Assembly: GCA_049487715.1 (NCBI GenBank)
Contig: CP150581.1
Coordinates: 310,001-374,000, forward strand
DNA: 64,000 bases
Direction: 5' to 3'
Origin: Pycnococcus provasolii
Lineage: Eukaryota; Chlorophyta; Pseudoscourfieldiophyceae; Pseudoscourfieldiales
The notes beneath the pieces were generated by a model. It made no database searches. It was not told the DNA's origin and worked only from the letters and a program-made list of their open reading frames with translations. This document shows positions 9,469-17,598 of this stretch, piece by piece. Positions within the stretch are counted from its first letter, which is position 1. Every line of letters begins with the position of its first letter. The position numbers and the translations under genes are program-made.

Positions 9469-9927
9469 TGCAAAAGACTACTGTCTGAAGAGTGAAGAGA
9501 GTTCGCATTTGGTTTGGCCGTGTGGTGTGCCAGTGTGGTGGGGTGGACTGTGGAGGGCGCGTCAAATGTCTGGGCGTTGGGTGGGTGCTCCTTCGGGCTG
9601 TCGGGGGGGGGGGGGGGGGCAACTCCCCTCGGGCCTTGCCTCGGGGTGCGGGGGTGGGGCCCACCCACCGCTGGGCGCTGCTGGGGTGCCTTAAGACAAC
9701 TCCCCCCACCCCGGCCGGCCGGTGGGACGGGACCCTGCAAGCCGCGAGAAAACGTCGGGCGCCCCATCTTCTTCCGCTTCCGCTTCCGCTTCAGTGCTCG
9801 TAGCTTTCCTGGCCGCACACAGAGCACGTTTGTTACGAAGTTAAAAGTTAAGGCTCCTCCGTCTTAGTAACTTGCTTACTAGTGGTAGTCTTTTTACTTG
9901 TCTTAACTAGTCTTAGCTTGCAGCAAT

Positions 9928-10323
9928 ATGGGACGCGGCGGTGACGACGGCGCACACAACGAAGCCGAGGGAGCTCACGGCGAGGAGGGTGCACACAAGC
10001 ATGTCGAGCACTCCATCAAGGTGCTCTACAGCGCCATGCCCTCGTCGTACGAAAAGGATGCCATCGAGGTGTTCATACAAGCGAGTGAAAAATACCGCAA
10101 CTACAGGGATATGGCGAGGTACTGCAAGAAGGAATACGACAAGCGGTACCCATCCTCAGGAAAGGCGACGGACGGCGTGTACCACTGCATCGTCGGGAGC
10201 CACTTTGCAGCATCCGTCACGCACGAAGTGCGCTTCTACACACACGTGCAGGTGGACCTCACGCACTTCGTGCTCTTCAAGTCCAAGGACAGCCCGTTCG
10301 ACGTCGAGTCGGTGCCCATATAA
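9928..10323 (+). CDS. LC8-type dynein light chain
   Basis: LC8-type light chains are dimeric hub proteins of cytoplasmic and axonemal dyneins and of radial spokes. The 131-residue product has a His/Glu/Gly-rich leader of about 28 residues, then the whole LC8 fold: KVLYSAMPSSYEKDAIEVFI, YRDMARYCKKEYDKRYPS, the YHCIVGSHFAASVTHEVRFYTHV strand block (family: WHCIVGxxFGSxVTHE) and the FVLFKSK end. Compared with canonical 89-residue LC8 it has a longer N-terminus and a ~7-residue insert before the YHCIVG block, so it is probably a specialised axonemal paralogue. The ATG at 9928 is the first in frame. It converges with the TCAIM-like gene. Confidence 0.88.
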   Translation: MGRGGDDGAHNEAEGAHGEEGAHKHVEHSIKVLYSAMPSSYEKDAIEVFIQASEKYRNYRDMARYCKKEYDKRYPSSGKATDGVYHCIVGSHFAASVTHEVRFYTHVQVDLTHFVLFKSKDSPFDVESVPI

Positions 10324-10495
10324 GCCCATATAAGCCCAAAAGGCACGCACGGTAACGAACATAACAATATTTCTGTCACAACGTGAAACACACACACAAA
10401 ACACACACACACACGAAAAGCCTTCCTCTCCGTGCGCGCGTACGACCAGACGAATACGGGAAAGAAAAAATGAAAAAGAAAAAACATGGGTTACC

Positions 10496-12463
10496 TTACA
10501 GAACGACTCGTAAACTCGAAACACGGCTGCCACGGCTAGGCGAAGACGTCATAAGACCGCGACGACGACGACGCTGAGGCTGCTTAGGCACAGAGCAGTG
10601 ACGGCGCTGAGTTTGCGGTCGTGTCGCAGACGGCACACCACTGTCAGCACCCTCGGCAGCCGCCGTCTTAGACGCTGACGAAGAGGGCAGAAGAGCGCGC
10701 AGGTGTCCCTCCACAGTGCCCAAGTCAAAGTCGCAGGGAATGGAGATGAATCCGTTGCCCCACGCGTCGTAACGATCGTCGAGACAAATCGAAGCGCCCG
10801 CCAGGTTTACCGCCATGCGAATCTGAGGTGCCGCCTCGCATAGGCGCTGTGCCGCAGAGATCACCTCTCGACGCTGCTCGCCAGGGCACACCGAAATGAC
10901 GTACTCTGCACCAAGTGACGCTCGAGCAGCCTCAAGGACAGCCTCCTCTTCCTCACGGCTCGCAGCCGCCTCGCGCGCGCCAGCCTCGTCGACGGACGAA
11001 GACGCGCCGTCGTCGTCGTAGCGCGTTTCGGACAGGTGAGCAAGAAGTCGGCCTGGTGGGCAGTCGTGACGCACCTGAAGCACCGTGCTGTCGGGAAGGC
11101 GCTGGATGAGCGGCGTTCCGCGTCCACCCTCGTGCACCAGCATTGTCAACTCGCTCTTCTCCGATGCCTCTGGACCAAGTTCCGCCCTCCGCTTCTCGCG
11201 AAGCGCTGCGAACGCCTCCTCGTTCGGCCCGCCGTCGAGCAGGCGTCGCGCAAACACCACGAAGCGGCGCACGGGACCACCTCCGGCGTCGGCCCAGCTT
11301 CCAGCAATGGACAAGCTGAGAGGAGCGAGCGCGTCGCGGCCTGTGCCTGGCGTCTCCCACAGGAACTCTCCCACGACACTTCGCATGTCCAACAGTTCCG
11401 CGAGCTCAGGCGCGAGATCCGCGGCTCTCAGGCGCCAGTGCGCCTCGAGCCTGGCAAGCACCTGCGCACGGTTCAGATCCGCCCCAGCCATCTGACTTTC
11501 AAGCGAGAAGACGATCGCCTGGTAGTTGCTTCCGTCAACGACGAGGCTGTACGCGCTGAGGTGCACGGCGCCGTCGCGCCCGACGATTGCGCCCTGCCTC
11601 TGTAAGTCCGTCGTCGTGGTTGTTGGCGTGGACGCCGTGAGCGGGGTCTCCTGCATCTGCGCCGCGGCGTTTGCGGCGGCGGCGGCGGTGAGATCCTGCA
11701 AGTGCACGCGTACGTGCAAGCCTCGGAGCATATCCCTCTTTTGCTCGTTTAGGTTGAGAGCGGCGTCGAGGAAGCACTCGAGAGCGAGGAGACGTATGCG
11801 CTGTTCGTCGAGGTTCGCCGCGGCGGGCGAGCCTTCCGATGCGCACGACGCCGACTCGACGCCAAGTTGCTTTCGTATCGAGTCCTGCAGCTCCTGGACG
11901 CGTGCCTGGAGCTCTCGGTGCGACTCCGCGGCAGCAACCGCGTCTCGTATGGTTGTCGACAGCCACTCGAGCAGGGTGTGTTCCTCCGTGTCAGCGTCTC
12001 GTTCGTCTTCTGCTAGAGATCGTCCTCTTTGCCTAGATCTTTTTTCCTTGCGTCTCATTGCCGCACACTGCTCTTCGTCGAGCAGCCCAAACGCGGAGTA
12101 CAGCGGCACGAGCGATCCTTCTGCGGGCAGGACGACACTGATTGCTCTCATGTCGTTCGGTCCGTCAGATACCCAGAAGACGAGGTGAGACTCGCGTGGA
12201 AAACTTGAGTCACCGAACGAAAACGTGCTCCCTGTTGATGACATGGCGTCAACGTATCCGTTTAAAGCTTTGAGTGCCTCACTATTTTGTTCACATATTT
12301 CCGGCGATTGCGCGAAACGGTCGGGGTGAACTCGTCGAACGACACTTCTCAGTAAACGACGCTGAGACTCAAGGATGACATCCTTCCCAGACGCATCAGA
12401 ATCACCAACAGAGGAGTCCGACGAGGAGTTCTCCGAGCTCTCGGTGGGATCGGCAGACACCAT
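10496..12463 (-). CDS. TCAIM-like protein (DUF4460/DUF4461)
   Basis: Residues about 25-75 (QRRLLRSVVRRVHPDRFAQS then LKALNGYVDAM) match the DUF4460 domain, a J-domain-like helical segment lacking a normal J-protein layout. The rest resembles the DUF4461 part of animal T-cell activation inhibitor, mitochondrial (TCAIM), a mitochondrial protein of unknown molecular role that also occurs in protists. The middle contains a coiled-coil-prone segment (HRELQARVQELQDSIRKQL) and alanine-rich linkers. The C-terminal 60 residues are Arg/Ser-rich. The frame opens at a TTG, so the first ATG (12463, MVSADPTESS) was taken, giving 655 residues. The leader is acidic and Ser-rich and does not look like a mitochondrial presequence, so location is open. 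Confidence 0.65.
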   Translation of the reverse strand: MVSADPTESSENSSSDSSVGDSDASGKDVILESQRRLLRSVVRRVHPDRFAQSPEICEQNSEALKALNGYVDAMSSTGSTFSFGDSSFPRESHLVFWVSDGPNDMRAISVVLPAEGSLVPLYSAFGLLDEEQCAAMRRKEKRSRQRGRSLAEDERDADTEEHTLLEWLSTTIRDAVAAAESHRELQARVQELQDSIRKQLGVESASCASEGSPAAANLDEQRIRLLALECFLDAALNLNEQKRDMLRGLHVRVHLQDLTAAAAANAAAQMQETPLTASTPTTTTTDLQRQGAIVGRDGAVHLSAYSLVVDGSNYQAIVFSLESQMAGADLNRAQVLARLEAHWRLRAADLAPELAELLDMRSVVGEFLWETPGTGRDALAPLSLSIAGSWADAGGGPVRRFVVFARRLLDGGPNEEAFAALREKRRAELGPEASEKSELTMLVHEGGRGTPLIQRLPDSTVLQVRHDCPPGRLLAHLSETRYDDDGASSSVDEAGAREAAASREEEEAVLEAARASLGAEYVISVCPGEQRREVISAAQRLCEAAPQIRMAVNLAGASICLDDRYDAWGNGFISIPCDFDLGTVEGHLRALLPSSSASKTAAAEGADSGVPSATRPQTQRRHCSVPKQPQRRRRRGLMTSSPSRGSRVSSLRVVL

Positions 12464-12783
12464 GGTTTGCCCACCAAAGGAAACAAACAAACGCGAGCAA
12501 CTTTTCGATGGGCGTGGATTGGTTTTGTTATGGGGGGGGGGGAGCGTGTGTGTATCTGCAAAAAGAAAAAGGGGGCCTTACTTTAACCTAACCGTACGGG
12601 GAACTGCGCGGGAGGAAAAGGGGAAAAAGAAAAAGAAAAACCGGGGGCCACCCACGACGCGAAAAAGCCACAGGGTCCAAGAGATAACCAATTGGGCCCC
12701 GAGGGAATTTCTGCACCCGATAGTCTATGGAAGTTCGGATGGGGATACCTTTCCAGTTAGGGGTTTAGGGGGAGCTCTATCGT

Positions 12784-12818
12784 AGGGTTGTTAGGGTTGT
12801 TAGGGTTAGGGTTAGGGT
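12784..12818 (+). repeat. Interstitial TTAGGG tract
   Basis: GGGTTG and GGGTTA units run in tandem, about five in a row, in non-coding DNA. Confidence 0.75.
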
Positions 12819-13188
12819 GGTTTGGAGGGCGTGTTGGTGTGGATGCGTGACACCTCTCTCTCTCCTACTTTTTAGGAACCTTAAGTAGAGGATTTCGATC
12901 ACCTCTATTATAGCTCTATCGCTATATAGCTCAGGCTGGCGCTTGCTCGTCAGCCTTCATGAGCTTGTTTTAGTTTGAGCCTCTCAGCCGAACGACAGTT
13001 TGGGTTGGTGCGCGCTTAAGGTGTGTCCGGACATGTGGTAAGCATCGCTTCAGGGGAAGTGGACCACTTCAGGTGGACCTCTACGTGGTGAAAGGCGTTA
13101 AGTCATAAGTGTGGTGAAAGATGCGGGGCTGCGCCATGACAGACAGAATGGACGACTTCACGTTAAACAAATACTATACTCTACTGTA

Positions 13189-13193
13189 TTACA
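13189..13193 (-). terminator. TGTAA poly(A) signal of ALG6
   Basis: TGTAA follows the ALG6 stop codon directly on the coding strand. Confidence 0.45.
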
Positions 13194-14786
13194 TTACTGA
13201 ATGAGCAATCTTAGTACATAGAGCCAAGCGCACGCGTAAAATGTAAAGTACAGCGCCGCATCTATAGCCGCGTACACGTACGGGTACCTCGGACCCAAAG
13301 GGGCGGCGCCGAGCACGAGAGGTAACGTGAACGTCGCTCCGACCATGGCAAGGCACGCCGATATCACGACTGCTTCCGCGCGACGTACACGCGTACACAC
13401 GCCTTTGCAGCCGTACATAATCGCGCAGGCGTAAACAACCACCGCCAGCACGGCTGGCGGAAAAACGCCGTCACGCACAAGCAAGTCGCGGCAGCTTAAA
13501 ACGCTCGCGGCGCCAAAGCCAATGGAAGCAAGCGGCGCATCAGGCGCGAGTGCCGCAATGGGTATCGCCGCGTACAACACGCCTTTTTCGTGCACTTGAA
13601 ATGCAAACAAAAAGAAGCTCAGCGCCGTGCCGGCAAGCGTCAATGGTACCACCGCGCGACTGTCGGAGCCGGTGCCACGTTTGCATCCACTGAGCACCCC
13701 GGCGGGTATGCACGCGACGACCGTCGCAACAGCGCAAACCTTGCTCATGATTGTGGCGTCGTACGTCTTCCATCGCAGCATGGGATTTGTCGCGCACCAA
13801 AAGTTAGAGACGTAGTCCTCGTAAACTCCGCGTCCGAACGGGAGCAGTCGGTCGATGACATCTCGCAGGAGGCTCACGTCGAGAGCAAATGGACCAAGGC
13901 ATGCGGCAGCTGCAAGAATCACAACCACGCCTAGTCTTGCGACGCGCAGGATGGACTGCTTCGCACTCCCGTTCGCATCACGCACTGCGTCGCCGAGCAT
14001 TATGGCGAAGAACGCAGGCGCGTAGTAGAGTGCCATGTGTTTGTGAAAAATGGCAGCGACGTACATGATGGCGGAGAGCACGTCGTTTCCAAAGTGCCGT
14101 CTTCGCACGAGCACGGCAGCTGCGGCGGTGGCAAGTCCCACACTCACGCAGTTGTACTGAAAGTGGCCGTGGTCGATCGCAACGAGAAGAGGCTGCAACG
14201 CCATAGCTGCAAAACTTGTGAGGCGCTTCCTCGTGTCGGACGGATACAGCGCGCTGGCGAGCGCGTACGCTGCTGGCATGAAGATAGCGAGGTCGCTGAA
14301 TAGAACCGTCGTTCGCATAGCCGTCTTGAGTGCTTCTGTCTCAATTCCTCGCGACGTGATGGGCGACACCATTGCATCTGGTTCGAACACACGCACGTAC
14401 AATCCGCAAACATAGCTGTGGAATGCCGTGAGTGGCGGATAGTCGAGTCCCCAGTATTCGAGGTCGAACTTGTACCACAGTCTGATTGGCACAGATAGTG
14501 TGATTGCCATCCAGTTACGCTGCGCCTCGAAGTCCCCAAAGCGCGGCGGCGTTGCGTGTCCCGAGTACGGAAACGACGCCATGAATATGCGCATCATGGC
14601 AGCAAACAATAAGATGACCAAGAAAGGAAAGAAGGAGCCTTTATTTCTAACCCGAGAATGTGGCGCCTTAATATTCTCGTGATCCTTAAGAACACTGCCA
14701 GACAGATCCTGAACATTGCCAGATCCTAAGGACGACGACGACGCACCGCCACGACGCGCAGATCGACGACGCACAGAAGCCGCCAT
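13194..14786 (-). CDS. ALG6: Dolichyl-P-Glc:Man9GlcNAc2-PP-dolichol glucosyltransferase ALG6
   Basis: ALG6 adds the first glucose to the lipid-linked N-glycan precursor in the ER lumen. The 530-residue protein has a charged cytosolic leader, then about 11 hydrophobic segments. Family signatures are in place: PYSGHATPPRFGDFEAQRNW (lumenal loop with the catalytic acid region), EYWGLDYPPLTAFHSYVCG, LVAIDHGHFQYNCVSVGL and the late FQVHEKGVL. Length is as usual for ALG6 (about 500-545). ALG8 is the nearest alternative, but the FGDFEAQRNWM and WGLDYPPLTA forms fit ALG6 better. The start is the ATG at 14786. Its presence implies that glucosylated N-glycan precursors and calnexin-type quality control are used. 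Confidence 0.93.
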   Translation of the reverse strand: MAASVRRRSARRGGASSSSLGSGNVQDLSGSVLKDHENIKAPHSRVRNKGSFFPFLVILLFAAMMRIFMASFPYSGHATPPRFGDFEAQRNWMAITLSVPIRLWYKFDLEYWGLDYPPLTAFHSYVCGLYVRVFEPDAMVSPITSRGIETEALKTAMRTTVLFSDLAIFMPAAYALASALYPSDTRKRLTSFAAMALQPLLVAIDHGHFQYNCVSVGLATAAAAVLVRRRHFGNDVLSAIMYVAAIFHKHMALYYAPAFFAIMLGDAVRDANGSAKQSILRVARLGVVVILAAAACLGPFALDVSLLRDVIDRLLPFGRGVYEDYVSNFWCATNPMLRWKTYDATIMSKVCAVATVVACIPAGVLSGCKRGTGSDSRAVVPLTLAGTALSFFLFAFQVHEKGVLYAAIPIAALAPDAPLASIGFGAASVLSCRDLLVRDGVFPPAVLAVVVYACAIMYGCKGVCTRVRRAEAVVISACLAMVGATFTLPLVLGAAPLGPRYPYVYAAIDAALYFTFYACAWLYVLRLLIQ

Positions 14787-14878
14787 ACTTTTTTTCTGTG
14801 TGAATCAAAAAAATTAAAAAAATAAAATTTCTTCATGGGACCCCTCCGAACTACCGTAATTTATTTATTGAACAATGA

Positions 14879-14950
14879 ACCCCCAAACCCAAACCCCCAA
14901 ACCAACCTCCCCAAACCCCCAAACCCCCAAACCCCCAAACCCCCACCCCA
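14879..14950 (-). repeat. CCCCAAA/CCCCCAAA tandem tract
   Basis: Roughly ten C3-5A3 units in tandem, reading TTTGGG(GG) on the minus strand. They resemble telomeric repeats of a variant type and could form G-quadruplexes. Confidence 0.8.
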
Positions 14951-15210
14951 AAAGCAACAGCTAAAGTTGCGGCAAGGTAAGGTACTTACTGCTCGCGCGA
15001 GTGCCAAGTGTCCGACTGGAAGGCTGGACACAAGCAGGTGTGCAAGGCGTTCGAAGGTGCGCGCTGGTGGTGCGTCATCGTCCTAAACATCTTTGAACAT
15101 ACATGTAAAATCTACTAGTAGGTACATACAGTAAGTGGTTGACACGTCAATATTTTGATACTACCGTATCTGATATTCATTCTATTCACTTTATACGCAA
15201 GAAAGAAGGC

Positions 15211-15215
15211 TTACA
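15211..15215 (-). terminator. TGTAA poly(A) signal of the MORN gene
   Basis: TGTAA on the coding strand, 19 nt after the MORN gene stop. Confidence 0.5.
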
Positions 15216-15234
15216 TACAAAAAATATGTCAGTG

Positions 15235-16563
15235 CTAATGCACCGCCTCGAATTTTCCGCAAGTCCACACGCCCTCCAGTAGCACCTTCTGCATAGGCGG
15301 AGAGTTCTCCGAAGAGCTTGTAGACGTCTTGCTGAACAGCTTGCCGTGTCCCTGCCGCTTACCAGCCTTAAACCGCCCCTCGAACTTCACCTGCCGCTGC
15401 GCGTCCGGGTGGTACTCGACGCCGAACCCGTCCCGCAAGCCTTCGACGAACGGGCCCACGTACAGCAAGTCGCCCTGCTCGTCGTACTCCTTGCCCTCGC
15501 CGTGAAACGCGCCGCCGGAGAACTCGCCGACGTAGTGCAAGTACCGACCCGTGCCCGTGCCGCCAATCTCCTGTGCGTAGAACTCACCCTTGCCATGTCT
15601 GACACCGTCGCGCCACTCGCCAGTGTACACGAGACTTCCAAAGGTGTCAAACTCGCGCCCTTCGCCGTGGCGCTTACCGTCCTTCCACTCGCCGTCGTAC
15701 AGCAAGGCCCCCCTCTCTTTTTCGCCGGACAGTTTGATGGAGTGGAGTTTGCCGTACTGCCGCCCAGGATGGTGCATTCCAGACAAATACGCAGGCTCGA
15801 CGCGCGTGCTTAGCAAGTACTGCCTGCACTTGCCGTGCGGTACGCCGTGAAGCACCTCTCCTTCGAATTCGAGTTCGCCTTTCGTGTACAGCTTACCGGA
15901 CCCTCTGAACGTGTCATAGTCGTGCATGTTGCCTGAGAATATCAGTACGTCGTACCCTTTCGTGTAGAGAGCGCAGAGTCCCTTCGGCAGACCTTGTTCG
16001 TGCCTTCCTTCCGACACTTTTCCGCCATGTTTGTCGAACACCTTCGCATATCCAGTTCGAACGCCGTGTTTCCAGATGCCTTCGTACTTCGCTTCTGAAA
16101 CTGTGTCGTGTACCCACACGCCCAAGCCGTCCGGTTTCATCTGCGCGTCGAGCGGTCCGACGTAGTACCCTTGAACGTTTTTTTCTCTGGTTCCGAGGAA
16201 GTAGTCGAGCTTCAGAGGGTACGTGGTTCCCGACGTCGATGGTCCGAGCGGGTTGGTGAATATGTCCGTGTACGTCCACGTCACTTGCGTGGGTTGCGGG
16301 ACGTCTGTGAGGTAGTCTATGGACGCCTCGTACGTTTCTTTCGACATAGGGGAAAGAAACACAGGACCTCTCACAAGCTCTTGAGCGTGAGGTGCTGACG
16401 ACGACGACGAAGGTGCAACCCCGGACGACTCCAGAGACGACATATCCTCCTGCAAGGCCAACAAGGTCTCTGAAGAAGCTGGCTCAGTCTCTGCTGGAAC
16501 CACCTCTGCTGGAGCCGGCCTTGGCGACACCATATTATTAGACATTGACGGCTCTGACGCCAT
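15235..16563 (-). CDS. MORN-repeat protein
   Basis: The 442-residue protein has a Ser/Pro/Glu-rich leader of about 75 residues, then MORN repeats from about residue 150 to the end. Clear units are YEGIWKHGVRTGYAKVFD, YDGEWKDGKRHGEGREFD, YTGEWRDGVRHGKGEFY, YVGEFSGGAFHGEGKEYD, YVGPFVEGLRDGFGVEYH and FEGRFKAGKRQGHGKLF, plus two or three degenerate ones. MORN repeats are beta-hairpin modules found in axonemal, junctional and basal-body scaffold proteins. No catalytic domain (for example PIP kinase) is attached. The frame opens at a TTG; the first ATG (16563) was used. With many cilium genes in the window, a flagellar or cytoskeletal role is plausible but inferred. Confidence 0.85.
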   Translation of the reverse strand: MASEPSMSNNMVSPRPAPAEVVPAETEPASSETLLALQEDMSSLESSGVAPSSSSSAPHAQELVRGPVFLSPMSKETYEASIDYLTDVPQPTQVTWTYTDIFTNPLGPSTSGTTYPLKLDYFLGTREKNVQGYYVGPLDAQMKPDGLGVWVHDTVSEAKYEGIWKHGVRTGYAKVFDKHGGKVSEGRHEQGLPKGLCALYTKGYDVLIFSGNMHDYDTFRGSGKLYTKGELEFEGEVLHGVPHGKCRQYLLSTRVEPAYLSGMHHPGRQYGKLHSIKLSGEKERGALLYDGEWKDGKRHGEGREFDTFGSLVYTGEWRDGVRHGKGEFYAQEIGGTGTGRYLHYVGEFSGGAFHGEGKEYDEQGDLLYVGPFVEGLRDGFGVEYHPDAQRQVKFEGRFKAGKRQGHGKLFSKTSTSSSENSPPMQKVLLEGVWTCGKFEAVH

Positions 16564-17014
16564 AAAAGTTAGAAAGTAAAGGGCTACTGACAACTCAGAA
16601 AAGCCGAGGCCCGACAGCCCGAGGGGGAAAAGTGCTGCGACCCGACGTTAAAGGGAAAAACGTCAGAAAGCATACTAGTCCGCTCCACGCGATCATTCCG
16701 CAATCAACGCAATCAACGCGATCAACGCAATGCGATCCTTCCGCCCTCTATCGATGTGAGCACTATCGTAAAGGAGGTGCCACCATAAAGGTCCTTCTTA
16801 AAGGGACTCGTCAGTCGTCGGGATCCGTGATCCGTCGGGTTTCACCTCGGGACCCATCAGTCAGTCGGGTGAAGTGGGAACCCCCACCAGTCCACCTGTC
16901 GGCCTGTGAACTCCGGAGCCTCCACGAGCCTCCACGAGAAGAAGAATACTGTACGGGTACCACGAGAAGAATGCAATGCGCAAGTTGAAGTCAACACCGG
17001 TCTCAAGAGACTCT

Positions 17015-17032
17015 GGGTTAGGGTTAGGGTTA
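17015..17032 (+). repeat. Interstitial TTAGGG tract
   Basis: Three contiguous GGGTTA units in non-coding DNA. Confidence 0.7.
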
Positions 17033-17185
17033 TCGTACCGGGTAGGGCGAACTGTCCTCCGCGGAGACTCAGAGAGAGAACTAGTCAGAACAGCTTTGCC
17101 CTTTTCTTTCAAGGTTGTGTTGTTGTGGACCGGTCAGCCGGTATTGAATTTCCCCCCTTCTTCTTGACCTCTTCTTGACCTCTTC

Positions 17186-17365
17186 TTGACCTGGTAGGGA
17201 CACTGTTAGGGTTTCTGGACAAGGGGTTAGGGTTACCCTTCAACTTTCGTTGTCCTTCCCACCTTTAGCGCTGTCACGCTTCTCCCTTCTCAGGCCGCTC
17301 ATCACATCACGCTTAAGGCCAGCTGTTTCTTGGCAGAACACATTTGAAGTTACATGTGTAAGTAC
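17186..17365 (+). repeat. 180-bp direct repeat, left copy
   Basis: It aligns without gaps to 20399-20578 with about four differences (two near 17330, two near 17355-17362). It starts TTGACCTGGTAGGGACACTG and contains two TTAGGG-type motifs. The two copies lie in the same orientation either side of the DUF285 surface-protein gene. Confidence 0.92.
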
Positions 17366-17598
17366 ACAGGTATTGAAAAACGCAAAGTTGTTTCGCCTCA
17401 AGATTCGTCAGGACTTCCTCTTGCCTGGGGGGATATATATGGACAATTCGTCTAATAAAACCTTCCAAGGGGTTTCTAACTTTCGAACTTTCCTTTTAAA
17501 AGTGAGTGCTCGTTACACTCCCAAACAATTTTAAAAACTGCACCCAACCCCCCCCCGGGCGATTCCTTGGCAGGCTCCCAGCACCACGTTAGCTTCGG

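Larger units (their letters stand above)
8605..9927. other. Repeat-rich spacer with telomere-like tract
   Basis: A small hairpin (AACCCC...GGGGTT, 8758-8780) lies upstream of the kinase start. Degenerate TTAGGG units run from 9002 to 9047. Alternating CACTGCACACAGTGCACAG motifs occupy 9235-9280. A 22-bp unit is repeated in tandem at 9423 and 9447. A run of 17 G lies at 9603-9619. The last ~150 bp should be the promoter of the dynein light chain gene. No coding frame is convincing. Confidence 0.5.
12464..13193. other. Spacer with telomere-like tract
   Basis: It holds a G11 run near 12531, a TTAGGG tract at 12784-12818 and otherwise unremarkable sequence. The left ~150 bp should be the TCAIM-like promoter. 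No coding frame is supported. Confidence 0.45.
14787..15234. other. Spacer with C4-5A3 tract
   Basis: It is A/T-rich next to the ALG6 start, then carries an AACCCCC/AACCC tract (14879-14950). No coding frame is supported. The right edge holds the 3' UTR of the MORN gene. Confidence 0.45.
16564..17598. other. Repeat-containing spacer
   Basis: Short ATCAACGC repeats lie near 16700-16730, a TTAGGG tract at 17015-17032, a CTTCTTGAC triplication at 17158-17190, and the left copy of the 180-bp direct repeat at 17186-17365. No gene is supported. Part should be the MORN promoter (left) and the DUF285 gene 3' UTR (right). Confidence 0.5.

Noticed and set aside
9384-9867. Overlapping Gly/Pro-rich frames around the G17 run
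   Set aside because: All frames are open because of low-complexity G/C sequence; none has coding character.
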